From CAVOJV01 sp963696325 (GTDB lineage: Bacteria > Pseudomonadota > Gammaproteobacteria > Competibacterales > Competibacteraceae): DNA of 64,000 nt. Below the pieces are notes generated by a model, which was not told where the DNA came from, ran no database searches, and saw only the letters and a list, made by a program, of their open reading frames with translations. The position numbers and the translations under genes are program-made. This document shows, piece by piece, positions 62,518 to 64,000 of this stretch (its first letter is position 1; each line of letters starts with the position of its first letter). Location of the stretch: contig CAVOJV010000071.1 in NCBI GenBank assembly GCA_963696325.1, positions 1 through 64,000 of the forward strand, read 5' to 3'.

Positions 62518-63288
62518 GTGCATCAACTTTTCATCTGGGAAAACCGGGTATTCTATCTTGGCCTGTTGCCGGATATTTCAGAACACCGCCTGGGGGCCGC
62601 GGCGCTGTGTGTAAGTATTGACCGCTCCTTCAGGGTTTTGGAAAGTGAAAGCAGTTCCTGGCGGGAGTGCAGGAGCGTCTTGATCCCGCCGGGCTGCATG
62701 CATGAGATCGATGTTGGCGGGGCGCTGCTGGCAATTTTATTCTTAGAGCCGGAGAGTGACCATTACGCTCTGCTACGGGAAGCCATGGCGGGCGGCGATT
62801 GGCAATGCCTGTATGGTTTAGCCAATGAGAGCGAGGTGATCGCCCTGTTCCTTGGTCTTTATCGGCAGCGCCAGGACGCCCAAACCATCTATCGCTTGCT
62901 GGATAGGATCATCGATCCCCGGCAAGTCGCTCCCGCCGTCAACTGCTGCCTCGATGCGCGTATCAATCGGGTTATTCGGCTTATCAAAAATGATCCTTCG
63001 CAAAGCTATTCGGTGGAGGCGTTGGCCGATAACGTCAGCTTGTCGCCCACCCGGCTCGTGCATTTATTTAAGGAGCAAACGGGAGTGCCGATACGCCGCT
63101 TTCGGCAATGGAACCGTATGAAGTCGGTCGTGGAATTCGTCGCGGCGGGGCAGACACTCACTGATGCGGCCTTGAACGCTGGGTTTTCCGATTCGGCGCA
63201 CTTGAGCCGCGCCTTTAGAAATATGTTCGGGATCAAACCCTCATTTTTATTCAGCCGTTCCACTAACCTCAATATTGTCTTCGGCTGA
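62518..63288 (+). CDS. AraC/XylS-family transcriptional regulator
   Basis: A 256-residue protein with a divergent N-terminal sensing region and a C-terminal AraC-type DNA-binding domain (about 145-245): YSVEALADNVSLSPTRLVHLFKEQTG, then VGQTLTDAAL-like linker and AGFSDSAHLSRAFRNMFGIKPS. The start is GTG at 62518. It is transcribed divergently from putA across a 146-base gap. Because this PutA lacks a DNA-binding domain, control of proline catabolism by this protein, as by PruR in pseudomonads, is a fair inference from placement and family. Confidence 0.88.
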   Translation: MHQLFIWENRVFYLGLLPDISEHRLGAAALCVSIDRSFRVLESESSSWRECRSVLIPPGCMHEIDVGGALLAILFLEPESDHYALLREAMAGGDWQCLYGLANESEVIALFLGLYRQRQDAQTIYRLLDRIIDPRQVAPAVNCCLDARINRVIRLIKNDPSQSYSVEALADNVSLSPTRLVHLFKEQTGVPIRRFRQWNRMKSVVEFVAAGQTLTDAALNAGFSDSAHLSRAFRNMFGIKPSFLFSRSTNLNIVFG

Positions 63289-63337
63289 CGCCGAGACACT
63301 CTAGCTTTTTCCATGCACTCCGACCGGACTCGTTGCC

Positions 63338-64000
63338 ATGCATAGCCACACCGTACTACCCGCCGAATGGGCGCCGCAATCCGCTATCCTGCTCACTTGG
63401 CCACACCCCCATGGCGATTGGCGGCCGTGGCTGGCACAGGTGGATCAAATTTTCGTGGCGCTCGCTGCCGCGATCAGCTACTACGAAGTCTTGCTGATCA
63501 GTTGTTACGATGCGGACCATCGTGGCCAGGTGCATGACCTGCTGGTCGCGGCTCCGACGCGGATGGAGCGAGTCCGTCTGTACGTGGTTCCCTCGAACGA
63601 TAGCTGGGCCCGGGATCATGGCCCTATCACGGTATACCGGGATGGTCGGCCGGTACTGCTGGATTTTCAGTTCAACGGCTGGGGATCGAAATTTCCTTAT
63701 GACCTGGATAACCGTGTCACCGAGCGCTTGCATGCCACGGGAGCTTTTGGAGCTACGCCGCTGGCCGCCGTGGATTTGATCCTGGAGGGTGGCAGCATTG
63801 AATCCGATGGCCGGGGCACCTTGCTTACCACCCGGCAATGCCTGCTGTCGGCTAACCGCAACGCGCTGAGCCAAGCGGCATTGGAACAGCGTTTGGCAGA
63901 GTTGCTCGGTATTCAGCGGGTGCTGTGGTTGCAGCATGGTCACCTGGCTGGTGATGACACGGACGGCCACATCGATACCCTGGCCCGTTTCTGCGATCCT
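63338..64000 (+). CDS. aguA: Agmatine deiminase (truncated by window end)
   Basis: The open frame from the ATG at 63338 runs off the right edge after 221 residues (family length ~350). The beginning LPAEWAPQSAILLTWPHP is typical of porphyromonas-type peptidyl-arginine deiminase/agmatine deiminase enzymes, and SNDSWARDHGPITV, FNGWGSKFPYDLDN, LEGGSIESDG and HGHLAGDDTDGHIDT contain the substrate-binding Asp/Glu and the catalytic His. The catalytic Cys lies beyond the window. It converts agmatine to N-carbamoylputrescine and ammonia. It begins 49 bases after the AraC-type gene. Confidence 0.93.
   Translation, partial: MHSHTVLPAEWAPQSAILLTWPHPHGDWRPWLAQVDQIFVALAAAISYYEVLLISCYDADHRGQVHDLLVAAPTRMERVRLYVVPSNDSWARDHGPITVYRDGRPVLLDFQFNGWGSKFPYDLDNRVTERLHATGAFGATPLAAVDLILEGGSIESDGRGTLLTTRQCLLSANRNALSQAALEQRLAELLGIQRVLWLQHGHLAGDDTDGHIDTLARFCDP

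Noticed and set aside
1..64000. Search for rRNA, tRNA, CRISPR and prophage modules
   Set aside because: No such features were convincingly visible by eye. The phage-holin-like DUF1469 protein belongs to a yqjD/E/K-type operon, not to a prophage.

Overview
The window looks like chromosomal DNA of a polyhydroxyalkanoate (PHA)-storing gammaproteobacterium. The basis is gene content: a class I PHA synthase with a phasin, a gammaproteobacterial-type PepN, RelA, a YbeL-like zinc-ribbon protein, a YqjD/YqjE-type stress operon, a long PutA without the N-terminal DNA-binding domain, and a wax ester synthase. A Competibacteraceae-like host is a plausible guess but is not proven by anything here. I saw no rRNA, tRNA or CRISPR array.

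Left block (1-15 kb): a PrcB-type lipoprotein cut by the window edge, a relic of an MmeI-like methyltransferase, a zinc-ribbon protein, a cytochrome c/beta-hydroxyacid dehydrogenase pair, pepN, a carbon-storage set (phasin, phaC), relA, a wax ester synthase/DGAT and a Crp/Fnr regulator. The relA 3' end occurs twice, each time tail-to-tail with a Crp/Fnr C-terminus. One side holds intact relA and a crp relic, the other a relA relic and intact crp.

Stress block (15-29.6 kb): glycine-zipper lipoproteins, a diguanylate cyclase, a GH13 enzyme with a repetitive linker, an AI-2E-type permease, a yqjD/E/K-like operon, csbD, a PRC-barrel protein, a His-tailed secreted protein, a transglutaminase-like protein and a magnesium P-type ATPase split by two frameshifts. 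Four copies of a conserved ~52-bp non-coding element (15.15, 21.02, 24.30 reverse, 24.35 kb) lie in this block. Three sit directly upstream of stress genes and read toward them. This unassigned promoter/operator family is the strongest candidate here for an undescribed regulon, and the neighbouring Crp/Fnr protein is an obvious but untested candidate regulator.

IS cluster (29.6-36 kb): an IS4-type element (dead), an intact element with a DUF6399-like transposase, IS110 and IS3 relics, and an IS630 with a slippery A8 frameshift site. They flank an AraC-type response regulator.

Right block (36-64 kb), mostly housekeeping and catabolism: a hotdog thioesterase; a run of hypothetical protein, histone deacetylase-like enzyme, DHCR24-like FAD oxidoreductase and FkbM methyltransferase; an APC permease; iron-type alcohol dehydrogenase; glycerophosphodiesterase; ThiO; a metallophosphoesterase; a CarS-like protein; Kup; a one-carbon run (MenA, SLC13 permease, PurU, FolD); an ODP-GGDEF putative oxygen-responsive cyclase; a MIF-like tautomerase; putA with a divergent AraC regulator; and an agmatine deiminase cut by the window end.
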